NCBI GenBank assembly: GCA_001567275.1
Contig: LNBX01000033.1
Span: 62,001-126,000, forward strand
Length of the DNA stretch: 64,000 nucleotides
Direction of reading: 5' to 3'
Origin: Bacteroidetes bacterium OLB10
Lineage (GTDB): Bacteria; Bacteroidota; Bacteroidia; AKYH767-A; OLB10
The notes beneath the pieces were generated by a model. That model worked only from the letters and a program-made list of their open reading frames with translations, was not told where the DNA came from and did not search any database. Position 1 is the stretch's first letter, and every line of letters starts with the position of its first letter. This document shows, in pieces, positions 28,925 to 37,479 of this stretch. A program made the position numbers and the translations under genes.

Positions 28925-29830
28925 TTAAAGTTTAATCAATCGTTTCTGTAAAATTTTCTTTTCTGATTCAAGGGTGAGAAAATAAACACCCTTGGGCAAA
29001 AAACTCCAGTTATAGGTTATCTGATTGAGTGCTTGCCTTTGGGTACTGCGATAAACAGTTTCGCCATAGGTGTTGGTCAGTATCAGATTGTAGTTACGGT
29101 ATAAAAAATCATCGGAATAAATACACACTTTATCTTCAAAAGGATTGGGATACACCATTACTCGGTCGCCTTTGATGATTTCGCTCTCGCCTACAGCAAT
29201 TACCGAATCGCAATCAATCAGACTGTTGAGCTGATAAAGCCCAAGTGAGGAATCGCGATAACATCTGAATGCCGTAGCCTGCGGATCGCAGCCGGTGAAC
29301 TGAGGAAACAGAAAGTTCAGACTACCGATGCCTTCAATTATCGGTCCTTCGAAAACAAATGGAATGTGTGTTGTATCGGCATAAGAGATATAAAACATCT
29401 TACGCTGTTGCCCGTTGATGGAGATGTAATTGATGGAATCAACACGCACAAGTACACTGTCAACAAGAGGTGCAGGTGGCGGCTGGTACATGGTATTTGA
29501 AACAATATTCCAGGTATCGCCCGGATGGGCATTGAAATCATAAAGCATGGTGAACGTATTTACGTTATACAGAAATCTGTAAACCGTATCATTACTCTGA
29601 TAAATCGGAATATTATTAATTCCCACGCAGGTAAAAGGAGCAATCTGCAGGTTGGTGCATGTTTTTCCATTCACTGTAAACTGACCTGTAGCATTTACCT
29701 GAACAGGACCGCAGGTGTAAGGAAAATTAACTGTGCACTGAGTGTAGTGCCATTGCGAGCCTAAAGGTGCAAACTGAGCTGAGGCCACTGACGAAATACA
29801 AACAGCAAGGGTGAAGATGAATCCTCTCAT
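28925..29830 (-). CDS. T9SS cargo protein with C-terminal sorting domain
   Basis: A 301-residue secreted protein: signal peptide (MRGFIFTLAVCISSVASAQ), a mature domain of about 195 residues with several Cys (QCTVNFPYTCGPVQ, CTNLQIAPFTC, GCDPQATAFRCYRD), and a type A sorting domain starting near MVYPNPFEDKVCIYS and ending GVYFLTLESEKKILQKRLIKL. The mature domain matches nothing I recognise. It faces ispG from upstream on the same strand with a 46-bp gap. Confidence 0.82.
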   Translation of the reverse strand: MRGFIFTLAVCISSVASAQFAPLGSQWHYTQCTVNFPYTCGPVQVNATGQFTVNGKTCTNLQIAPFTCVGINNIPIYQSNDTVYRFLYNVNTFTMLYDFNAHPGDTWNIVSNTMYQPPPAPLVDSVLVRVDSINYISINGQQRKMFYISYADTTHIPFVFEGPIIEGIGSLNFLFPQFTGCDPQATAFRCYRDSSLGLYQLNSLIDCDSVIAVGESEIIKGDRVMVYPNPFEDKVCIYSDDFLYRNYNLILTNTYGETVYRSTQRQALNQITYNWSFLPKGVYFLTLESEKKILQKRLIKL

Positions 29831-29854
29831 TGTACTGCTAAAGTAGTAAAAACA

Positions 29855-30943
29855 TCAGCCGATTACCTTCTTAAAAATATCGAGATAATGTTGTTTATTA
29901 ACATGCAGTGAATACTCTTTCTCTACCTTGATGCGTCCTGCCTGCCCTATTCTTTTTCGCTCCTCAGGGTGATTGATGAGATATTCGATTTTCTCAACCC
30001 ATTCGTCCATTGTTTCCACCAGATATCCTGAAACGCCATTGTCAATAATCCTGAAATTAGTGCCTAATGCTGTGGCAATGGTAGGAATGCCAAGCGCCAT
30101 ATATTGAAGTGCCTTGCCTCCGCTTTTACCATAAACCCAAGGTTCGTCAAAAGGCAAAGGATAAAGACCAATATCAATTTTTTGTAAGTCGGGAACTTCT
30201 GTTGCCGAGACCCATGGAATCGTTACACAGTCAAAATCCTTAAACCTGAATGAAGTGTCGCCAATGGCGAGAATTTGAACTCCCTGGCGGTTAGAAAATT
30301 TTCGTAACACATCTTCAAGCAGGCGAAGATACCGGCTGGTACTGTGGCTTCCGCTCCAGCCAATAGTAACTACTCCTTCGTTGGAATATTTATTTGCAGG
30401 TAAATACACATCTGTATTAATAGCAACTGATATGTCGGTGATGTTTTTATTAAACTGGGAAGCAAACTCACCGTTTTTGGGTGTTGAAACTACAATGTGT
30501 TTAGCTTTTTTCATCAGGTAGGTTACCTTGCTTTTGCCTTTAAGTACTTCAATAAAACCATTGGCACTGCTTGAATGACCAAGGAAAATCATGTCGTCAA
30601 TATCATATATCACCTTGGGATGAATCAGACAAACAAGCCATTCAAAAAAAGGAAGACCAAAAGGAGTTACCCATAAAAAAACATAAACTGCATCATACTT
30701 TCTCAGCCTGAACAAATCACGTATGCGGATAAAATATCCCATCAGTGTCCAGAAAATTTTTGGCAGCAGATTTCCTTTCTTATAAACTATTTTCCAGAAA
30801 GGTTTTGTGATGAACGATGATATTTCAAAATCATAGCCATGCTCACGGAAAATTTTCAGATACTGCTCATAACGCAGACGCTGGCCGGGAGCGGTATCTT
30901 CAGGATATGGGCACAGCAATAATATTTTCTTTTTGTCACTCAT
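29855..30943 (-). CDS. Glycosyltransferase, GT4-like
   Basis: A 362-residue GT-B fold protein without signal or membrane-spanning segments beyond hydrophobic patches. The C-terminal nucleotide-sugar domain includes GWSGSHSTSRYL and YPLPFDEPWVYGKSGGKALQYMALGIPTIATALGTN, with the E-x7-E-like retaining motif degenerate. It starts inside the stop of the preceding glycosyltransferase (TGATG, one-base overlap). Donor and acceptor are unknown; a surface-polysaccharide role follows from the neighbours. Confidence 0.85.
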   Translation of the reverse strand: MSDKKKILLLCPYPEDTAPGQRLRYEQYLKIFREHGYDFEISSFITKPFWKIVYKKGNLLPKIFWTLMGYFIRIRDLFRLRKYDAVYVFLWVTPFGLPFFEWLVCLIHPKVIYDIDDMIFLGHSSSANGFIEVLKGKSKVTYLMKKAKHIVVSTPKNGEFASQFNKNITDISVAINTDVYLPANKYSNEGVVTIGWSGSHSTSRYLRLLEDVLRKFSNRQGVQILAIGDTSFRFKDFDCVTIPWVSATEVPDLQKIDIGLYPLPFDEPWVYGKSGGKALQYMALGIPTIATALGTNFRIIDNGVSGYLVETMDEWVEKIEYLINHPEERKRIGQAGRIKVEKEYSLHVNKQHYLDIFKKVIG

Positions 30944-32196
30944 CAGGCTACGGGTTGGGTTTTCTTATTTTCATGTGCAGGAGTTTTTTCCAGTTGTCTG
31001 TAAACATCAGCATATAACTCTACACCGTGTTCAAGATTAAAAATTTCATAAGCGCGTTTGCGTACTTCTTCCTTCGCCAATGCCAGCACCGTTGGCACTT
31101 GTGATACAGCTTTTTTCATTTCTTCTTCCGAAAAATCTTTCAGCAAAATTCCTGCATTGGTTTTTTGAATATACTTATCCACATCACCCACACCATCGTT
31201 GCAGATTACCGGCAGGCCACCCGCCATCATCTCCCCCATTTTGGTAGGAGAACTGCTTTGTTTTGAAAAACATGGTTTGATAAACGAAATTCCTGCATGT
31301 GCAAGTGAAAGATATTCAGGCACCATTTGTCGCGAAGCAAAAACAACCCTTACTGCATCAGATGGAATCTGAAACCGCGCAGCATTCTCCAGAATAAATT
31401 TTTCCTGTTCAGGAGTGATAAACAGGAAGCAAAATGATGAATCGGATTGTCGAAGCAAAGAAAAAAACTGCAACATTTCGTCAAACATATACCATGTGCC
31501 TATGGAACCGAGATAGCACAATACTTTATGGCTATCACTGATGTTAAGCTGACTTTTCAGTTCTTTGTTTTCAGGAAGAACACGAAACAATTCAAAATCG
31601 GCACAACAGGGTATGATGCTGAATTTTTCCAGCTGTGAAGGAGAAATTTTCCATTTACAGATTTCACGGTAACCTGCCTCTGTTAAGCTGATGGAATAAT
31701 CGGCCTCATTGAAAAACTGCAATTCTTTTTTCTTGAAATAATGATAAATCCATCTGTACAACGGATTTTTTATGTTCCAGAGATTACCGTCTATACGTTC
31801 ATCAGGCCAGAATCCGCGCATATCAAAAATAAAACGACAACCATACTTGCGCTTCAGCATCTGACCTGCCATGGCAGGCATGTAACTGCGACAATGTGTG
31901 GCATCATATTTATTTTTAAGATAAAGTTGTTTGGCTTTGTTATGCATACGAATGGTATCATACACAGAAGCCAGAACGGGAGGGCGCTTGGTATATTTAA
32001 GCGGATACCATCCAATACCTGCTTCGCGAAGTAAGTCTTTCACAAGTGATTCTCTTTTACTGAAGTTTTCAGGTTTCTCAAAACTCAATATATCAAATGA
32101 GTGACCATGCTTAATCAAACCTTTCAGATAGGGAATTACCTGCGATTGCCCCAGGTTATCCGTCATCCCGTCATAAGAAATATATAGCACCTTCAT
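30943..32196 (-). CDS. Glycosyltransferase, GT4-like
   Basis: A 417-residue GT-B protein. The N-terminal acceptor domain contains MKVLYISYDGMTDNLGQSQVIPYLKGL and the donor domain LCYLGSIGTWYMFDEMLQFF and FSKQSSSPTKMGEMMAGGLPVICNDGVGDVDKYI, where KMGE..AGGLPVI is the retaining GT4 motif. It is the upstream partner of the 29,855-30,943 glycosyltransferase in a two-gene unit. Its acceptor is unknown. Confidence 0.87.
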   Translation of the reverse strand: MKVLYISYDGMTDNLGQSQVIPYLKGLIKHGHSFDILSFEKPENFSKRESLVKDLLREAGIGWYPLKYTKRPPVLASVYDTIRMHNKAKQLYLKNKYDATHCRSYMPAMAGQMLKRKYGCRFIFDMRGFWPDERIDGNLWNIKNPLYRWIYHYFKKKELQFFNEADYSISLTEAGYREICKWKISPSQLEKFSIIPCCADFELFRVLPENKELKSQLNISDSHKVLCYLGSIGTWYMFDEMLQFFSLLRQSDSSFCFLFITPEQEKFILENAARFQIPSDAVRVVFASRQMVPEYLSLAHAGISFIKPCFSKQSSSPTKMGEMMAGGLPVICNDGVGDVDKYIQKTNAGILLKDFSEEEMKKAVSQVPTVLALAKEEVRKRAYEIFNLEHGVELYADVYRQLEKTPAHENKKTQPVA

Positions 32197-32255
32197 CTGG
32201 CGCGCAAAACTATTGCTTTTATTACAAAAACAGAAGTTTAAATGGAATCAGATTT

Positions 32256-34871
32256 TTACATACCCATGTCAGGCACTGAATCTGTATTCATCTGCAGATT
32301 TTTTCTTTTGAAGAGTGAAGTATCAAATTTTCCGAAACGGTAACTGAATGTAAGTCTGAAGATCTGTGCATCACGTTTGCGCCAGCTATCCTGTGTATAG
32401 AATGTTGACTCCGAGTGCACATCATTTATTCTTGTTTTGAAAATATCGGAAACATTGAGTGTAAGTGATGCTGCTTTGTCTTTTAGAAACTCATATTTTA
32501 TTCCTGCATCAACTCCATAATTAGGTCTTACATATCCCTGTGCCGTGTTCTGAGTACCCCCCATGTGGCCACCTCCCCAGCCACCACTATTGGTAATCTG
32601 CAGTGCCATTTTTGACTGGTAACTTCCTGAAACATTCAATGAAAAATTCTTAGGTAATTTGAAATTGAGGTTCAGTTTTGCAAACCAGCTGAATTGTTTA
32701 TTGGTAAGGTTATTTTCAATATTGTTTCCATCAATTACCGACTGGTAAGCATTGAAGTTGGATGTGATGTCAAGCCATCCTTTGATATTGTTTTGTGAAG
32801 TAAGTTCCAGTCCGTATGCATAACTTGAAGAAGCGTTTCTGAAGGTGCTAACCAAAACACTTTTGTCCAGAATAGTATCAAAGGTGTATTCTAGATATCG
32901 TGTTATCACATTATCAGTGCGCTTATAATAAACAGAACCCAACAATGTGTTTCTTCGACTAAAAGTGTGCATCATTGAAAGCTCAACAGAGTGTGTAAAC
33001 TCAGGCCTTAATCCGGGATTACCTTTGCTGATATTGAGAGAATCAGAATAATCGGTATATGGAATTATCTGGAAAAAATTAGGTCTGTTTATTCTTCGGC
33101 TGTAGTTGATCTGCAAATCATTTTTATCATCAAGTTTGTAAGAAGCAGATGCACTTGGGAAGAGGCTCACCGGATAATTGGTCTTAAATTTTTCTCCTGT
33201 CTGAGTGAGTTCTCCTTCATAGAAAGAGCTTTCTGCGCGTAAGCCTGCTTGGTAACTGAATTTTTTAATCTGATGTGAGTAAGTTACATACGCTGCATAA
33301 ACCTGATCCACATACTTATAATTGGCAGTTAGATTTGGTATCAGCACGTATTCCTGACTGCTATTATCGAAAATAAAATTCTGGTTCACACTACTGTAAT
33401 CACGCATGCTTCCACGGATTCCCGTTTCAAGTTTTCTTTTTGCACCTAAGGGCAATACTAAATCCGATTGCGCAGTAAGAATTGTATTATCTCCTTCAAT
33501 TTGCTGATTCTGAATTATAGGAGATCCACTTTCAGTCATGTCGCTCAAATAGTTTTGTGTATTGTAATCACCTGACATATCACTTGTCATGGAATTAAAG
33601 TTTACATCCGCTGTCCACTCCTTTCCTTCCTGAGGAAACAGGTGCTTGAACGCTACCGAAGCTCCTCTGTTTTTAAAATCACGTTTGCTATTGGAATTAC
33701 GAATTGAAATTCCGGATGATATGTCATTAGTAAATAAAGTATCGGTTTGAGTTCGCAGATAATCTTTAGGCTTGAATTGTCCATTCATATACATACCCGA
33801 AATGGTGAGGGTGTTTCTGTTGTCAATAAATATATCTGCACCCGAGCGCAAAAAACCAAAAAAACCATTGCTGGTATTTTTACTGTTCTGAGTAATTTTC
33901 AAAGGCGAAAAACCTTCATTCATGGTCTGACGTTCAGTAAGACCTGTACCGTTGGATTTGCGTTGATTCAGGTTTCCGCTTACAAATACATTCACTTTAC
34001 CTTCTCTTACATTAAAATCTCCTCCGAGGTTAGCTCTGCCACGCGAATCCACTCCCGCACGCACCATGCCGTTGTAACCTATACGCCTGTTTTTCTTCAG
34101 TACAATATTCAGGATTCCTGCCATACCACCACTTGCATCGTACTTGGCTGAGGGGTTGGTAATAATTTCAATATCCTGGATTGCATCTGCAGGTATCTGA
34201 TCAACGGTAAGTGTGGTGGGCCTGCCATCCACAAAAATCTGAGGTGCTGCATTTCGCAATGTAACATTGCCATCAATATCCACATTTACAGAGGGAACAT
34301 TCTTGAGTACATCTTCTGCAGTTCCACCTGTAACTGTGGGGTTCTTATCTACATTGTAAACCTTCTTATCCGGTCTTAATTCCAATACAGGCAATGAACC
34401 ATCAATCTGTACTTCTTGTAACGATACTGCGTTGGGTTCAAGTTTGATATTTCCTAAATCCCTGTCAATGGCATTGAGTGCCTGTTGCCAGTTGCCCATT
34501 TGATTTTGCCCATTTCCCTGTGGCATCTTTATATCAAATTTTACTTTCTGCTCATAAAGTTTATATCCCATTGCAGAAACCTTAAATGTGAGTTCACCAA
34601 AAACAGGCAACTGATCCAGACTGAAATCGCCATTGGCCTGAGTAAGCTGACCATTGAGAATATTTTCTTTCATGGTGCCTGTGCTGTCTTTCTTAAAATT
34701 TGAAATCTGAACAGCTGCAAACTCCACAGGCTTGTTTGTTTTGGAGTCAACCACCTTGCCATAAACACGACCTGCTGTCATCCCCTTCTGCATCATTTGT
34801 TGCATCTGAGAAAACGCATTGTTGCTAAAACCTAAAAATGCAATTGCAAAAAATAGAAGTACTTGTTTCAT
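32256..34871 (-). CDS. TonB-dependent outer-membrane barrel (OMP_b-brl_3 type)
   Basis: An 871-residue protein with a signal peptide (MKQVLLFFAIAFLGFSNNAFSQ). A CarboxypepD_reg-like domain follows (GRVYGKVVDSKTNKPVEFAAVQISN), then a plug (GGTAEDVLKNVPSVNVDIDGNVTLRNAAPQIFVDGRPTTLTVDQIPADAIQDIEIITNPSAKYDASGGMAGILNIVLKK), and a large barrel. Its plug and barrel style (PF14905) differs from classical SusC receptors and is often found near polysaccharide or metal uptake genes. Ligand unknown. It lies between the glycosyltransferases and the sugar transferase. Confidence 0.9.
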   Translation of the reverse strand: MKQVLLFFAIAFLGFSNNAFSQMQQMMQKGMTAGRVYGKVVDSKTNKPVEFAAVQISNFKKDSTGTMKENILNGQLTQANGDFSLDQLPVFGELTFKVSAMGYKLYEQKVKFDIKMPQGNGQNQMGNWQQALNAIDRDLGNIKLEPNAVSLQEVQIDGSLPVLELRPDKKVYNVDKNPTVTGGTAEDVLKNVPSVNVDIDGNVTLRNAAPQIFVDGRPTTLTVDQIPADAIQDIEIITNPSAKYDASGGMAGILNIVLKKNRRIGYNGMVRAGVDSRGRANLGGDFNVREGKVNVFVSGNLNQRKSNGTGLTERQTMNEGFSPLKITQNSKNTSNGFFGFLRSGADIFIDNRNTLTISGMYMNGQFKPKDYLRTQTDTLFTNDISSGISIRNSNSKRDFKNRGASVAFKHLFPQEGKEWTADVNFNSMTSDMSGDYNTQNYLSDMTESGSPIIQNQQIEGDNTILTAQSDLVLPLGAKRKLETGIRGSMRDYSSVNQNFIFDNSSQEYVLIPNLTANYKYVDQVYAAYVTYSHQIKKFSYQAGLRAESSFYEGELTQTGEKFKTNYPVSLFPSASASYKLDDKNDLQINYSRRINRPNFFQIIPYTDYSDSLNISKGNPGLRPEFTHSVELSMMHTFSRRNTLLGSVYYKRTDNVITRYLEYTFDTILDKSVLVSTFRNASSSYAYGLELTSQNNIKGWLDITSNFNAYQSVIDGNNIENNLTNKQFSWFAKLNLNFKLPKNFSLNVSGSYQSKMALQITNSGGWGGGHMGGTQNTAQGYVRPNYGVDAGIKYEFLKDKAASLTLNVSDIFKTRINDVHSESTFYTQDSWRKRDAQIFRLTFSYRFGKFDTSLFKRKNLQMNTDSVPDMGM

Positions 34872-34988
34872 GTAAAAAAATTAAGGTATAAAGAACGTAA
34901 ACTATTAATTCCGTAAAATTGTTTTACCGAGTAAATTTCAACAGAATTATTCATTTAAGAATAATTTAACAACGTCTTCCTTAATTTT

Positions 34989-35582
34989 TCATCCAAAGAA
35001 TACCCTGCTGAAAGTTTGCCAGAGAATTTTGATATCCGTAAACAATCCCGCATTGCTGATGTATTGCTGGTTCAACTGAAGTTTATGAGGCATGATTTCT
35101 GAGATATAAACCTGTTCAGGATTTTCGGCATGAGCCAGCAACTCATTTTCTTTTCTGTAATAGATACTTGCATAATCGGTGATTCCCGGTTTCACACTCA
35201 ATACTTTTTTCTGTTCTTCAGTGTATAAATCAACATACTTACGCACCTCAGGGCGAGGACCAACCAAACTCATTTCACCTGACAGCACATTAAAAAGCTG
35301 AGGAAGCTCGTCCAGTTTGAATTTTCTAAGGTAATAACCTGATCGTGTCACCCTTGGATCGCGGCCACCAACCGTAAGCAATCCTTTCTTGTCGGCATCG
35401 GGATACATGGTGCGGAATTTAAAAATTTCAAAATCTTTTCCATGCAAGCCTACACGCTTCTGACGATAAATAATATTTCCGCGACTGTCTGATTTTATCC
35501 AAACAGCAAGGATGAGCAGAATAGGCGATAACAGAATTATCAGCAACAGTGAAATCATCAGGTCAAAAACTCTTTTCACCAT
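34989..35582 (-). CDS. Polyprenyl-phosphate sugar (phospho)transferase
   Basis: A 197-residue member of the bacterial sugar transferase family (PF02397). One N-terminal hydrophobic helix (VFDLMISLLLIILLSPILLILAVWI) precedes the catalytic region. That region carries QKRVGLHGKDFEIFKFRTMYPDA, with the Lys-Phe-Arg-Thr-Met signature, and LDELPQLFNVLSGEMSLVGPRPE, followed by VKPGITD. The enzyme moves a sugar-phosphate from a nucleotide sugar to a lipid carrier and starts glycan repeat-unit assembly. It is separated by 3 bp from bshC. Intact. Confidence 0.93.
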   Translation of the reverse strand: MVKRVFDLMISLLLIILLSPILLILAVWIKSDSRGNIIYRQKRVGLHGKDFEIFKFRTMYPDADKKGLLTVGGRDPRVTRSGYYLRKFKLDELPQLFNVLSGEMSLVGPRPEVRKYVDLYTEEQKKVLSVKPGITDYASIYYRKENELLAHAENPEQVYISEIMPHKLQLNQQYISNAGLFTDIKILWQTFSRVFFG

Positions 35583-35585
35583 AGG

Positions 35586-37199
35586 CTATTTGCTGTCGAA
35601 TGACAATACCTGAAAATTTTGAGGAAATAAGTCCATCACTTTCAGCAAATCATCAAAAAAAACCTTTCCGTATTCAGCGATAAAAGGAAATACATTCTCC
35701 GTTCTCTCCTGCAAATTTCCTCCGGGGAAAAGCGAATCCTTCAGTTGCTGTATGGTCTGCACATCGGTCTCATTCTTTTTCTTTAACGCACGTAACATTC
35801 TTTTTTCTGTTGCAGCCAGCCGCTTTTTTAGCCGCACCTGCTCTGCATCTGCATGTTTTGCAAGAGTAACATCTATGGCTGATGCCTTTTCTTTTATATG
35901 CTTATATGCGAGTTCCAACTGATGATATGCCTCACCAAGGTCAAGTTTTTCAGAATATTTTTCCCTGAAATATTTGTTGGCAATCACATTTACATCATCA
36001 AAAATATCCTTCCAGTTTAACTTTAATGAAGTGAGCGTTTTGCTATTGATACTGTCAGCCACCATCATGCAATTACGCAATGCAATAATCGGAAAGAAGA
36101 CTTTATTATGCTCAAATATTTTCTTCAGTTGCAGCCAGTAATGTACTTCGGCAGGGCCTCCTGTGTAACACAGATTCGGAAGAATCATTTCCTGATACAC
36201 GGGTCGTAATATCACATTAGGGCTGAACCTCTCCGGAGATTTTTCAAGTTCACGAAACAATTCTTCCGGTGAAAATCTGATGTCAGTGCTTACTACTTCG
36301 TAACTGCCATCACCGTTCTTTGAAATCCTTTCCCTGGTATCAGGTTGCAGATAGAATAAATTTATCTCACGTGCATGTACCTGCAAACCATATTTCTTCT
36401 CGAACGTTTCAAGATTGTTAAATTCCTTAAAAGCTGTATGACACTGTAAGTCGTCTTTAAAAACAGATATTGCCTGACGCTTAAGAACAGGTTCGTCAGC
36501 ATCTAAAACTACTATTCCATATTCTGAAAACAACTCATGTACCATGCTTCTGGTAGCATTTGCCAGTGTATTGTTTTTCAGATAAGCGGTTTCCAGAATA
36601 CTTCGAATGAATACTTCCTTCTTGCTTGCAGAAAATTTTTTCAAAATCAGTCCCAGCGTTTCTTTAAATCCCTGAGTATTCATCCTACCTGTAGCGCCCT
36701 TCTGATTTGTTTGCCAGGTAATTTTTTCACCTGCTACATTCACTGACTTTATTTCTTCCAAATCATGGTCTTCGGTAGCCATCCAGTACACCGGCACAAA
36801 ATGATTTTCAGGAAACATCTTTTTCAACTCCTCAGCTTGCCGGACTGCAGTGAGAATTTTAAAAACAAAATATAAAGGTCCCGTGAAAATATTCAGTTGA
36901 TGACCGGTAGTAACAGTAAACGTTTCAGACTTGCCTAATTGCTGTATGCTTTGAAAAACAGAAGAAGATTTCCAGTCACTGTTGAATACCGTTGCTTCGT
37001 ACTGCTTTAATAGAGTACTTACTAAAACTTCTCTGTTTACAGGGTAATTCTTTCTGCTTTTAATAGCTTTAGTCAAACTATTTTTATCTGGGGGAAAGGC
37101 AAAATAATCAGCCAATGCAGGATTTGCTGAAACATAATCGGTAATAAGGCTGGAAAAACCTGCTTCTTTAAAAGTTACCTGATGACTGGTAAATGACAT
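35586..37199 (-). CDS. bshC: Bacillithiol biosynthesis cysteine-adding enzyme
   Basis: A 537-residue BshC. The core Rossmann-like domain carries TVTTGHQLNIFTGPLYFVFKILTAVRQAEELKKMFP, a histidine-rich VPVYWMATEDHDLEEI motif, and LRPVYQEMILPNLCYTGGPAEVHYWLQLKKIF, then a coiled-coil arm (residues ~400-470). BshC ligates cysteine to GlcN-malate, the last step of bacillithiol synthesis, a low-molecular-weight thiol. No bshA or bshB recognised in the window. The 3-bp gap to the downstream sugar transferase suggests co-transcription. Confidence 0.95.
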   Translation of the reverse strand: MSFTSHQVTFKEAGFSSLITDYVSANPALADYFAFPPDKNSLTKAIKSRKNYPVNREVLVSTLLKQYEATVFNSDWKSSSVFQSIQQLGKSETFTVTTGHQLNIFTGPLYFVFKILTAVRQAEELKKMFPENHFVPVYWMATEDHDLEEIKSVNVAGEKITWQTNQKGATGRMNTQGFKETLGLILKKFSASKKEVFIRSILETAYLKNNTLANATRSMVHELFSEYGIVVLDADEPVLKRQAISVFKDDLQCHTAFKEFNNLETFEKKYGLQVHAREINLFYLQPDTRERISKNGDGSYEVVSTDIRFSPEELFRELEKSPERFSPNVILRPVYQEMILPNLCYTGGPAEVHYWLQLKKIFEHNKVFFPIIALRNCMMVADSINSKTLTSLKLNWKDIFDDVNVIANKYFREKYSEKLDLGEAYHQLELAYKHIKEKASAIDVTLAKHADAEQVRLKKRLAATEKRMLRALKKKNETDVQTIQQLKDSLFPGGNLQERTENVFPFIAEYGKVFFDDLLKVMDLFPQNFQVLSFDSK

Positions 37200-37479
37200 A
37201 CTTTAGAAATTGCATGCAAAGTAACCTAAAATAAAGCAACCAAAAAAATTTATGTTGCTGCACGCTCTGAATCAGACTTAATTTATTAACCGAAAAAAGC
37301 ATAAACATCTATCGGCAACACTCATCAAATATCTAAAAAGTAACGGAAACAATATACACAGGATTAAAGTATAAAGTTTAAAGTTTTCACCAATCTGCAT
37401 TTTAAATCTTTTGAAAAATAAAATTGAATAATATAGATTCATCTCACAACTTTGTAACTTCAATAAAATATTCCGCTTT
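37200..37479. promoter_or_regulatory. Divergent intergenic region between bshC and pyc; near-consensus promoter
   Basis: About 280 bp of AT-rich sequence between two outward-facing genes. Facing pyc there is TTG (37,424-37,426), 20 bases, then CAACTTTG (37,447-37,454), one change from TAnnTTTG, with the ATG at 37,480. No strong element facing bshC was seen, and no other feature. Confidence 0.4.

Noticed and set aside
33747-34151. 134-codon open frame opposite the TonB-type barrel
   Set aside because: It is fully inside a well-supported gene on the other strand and resembles nothing.
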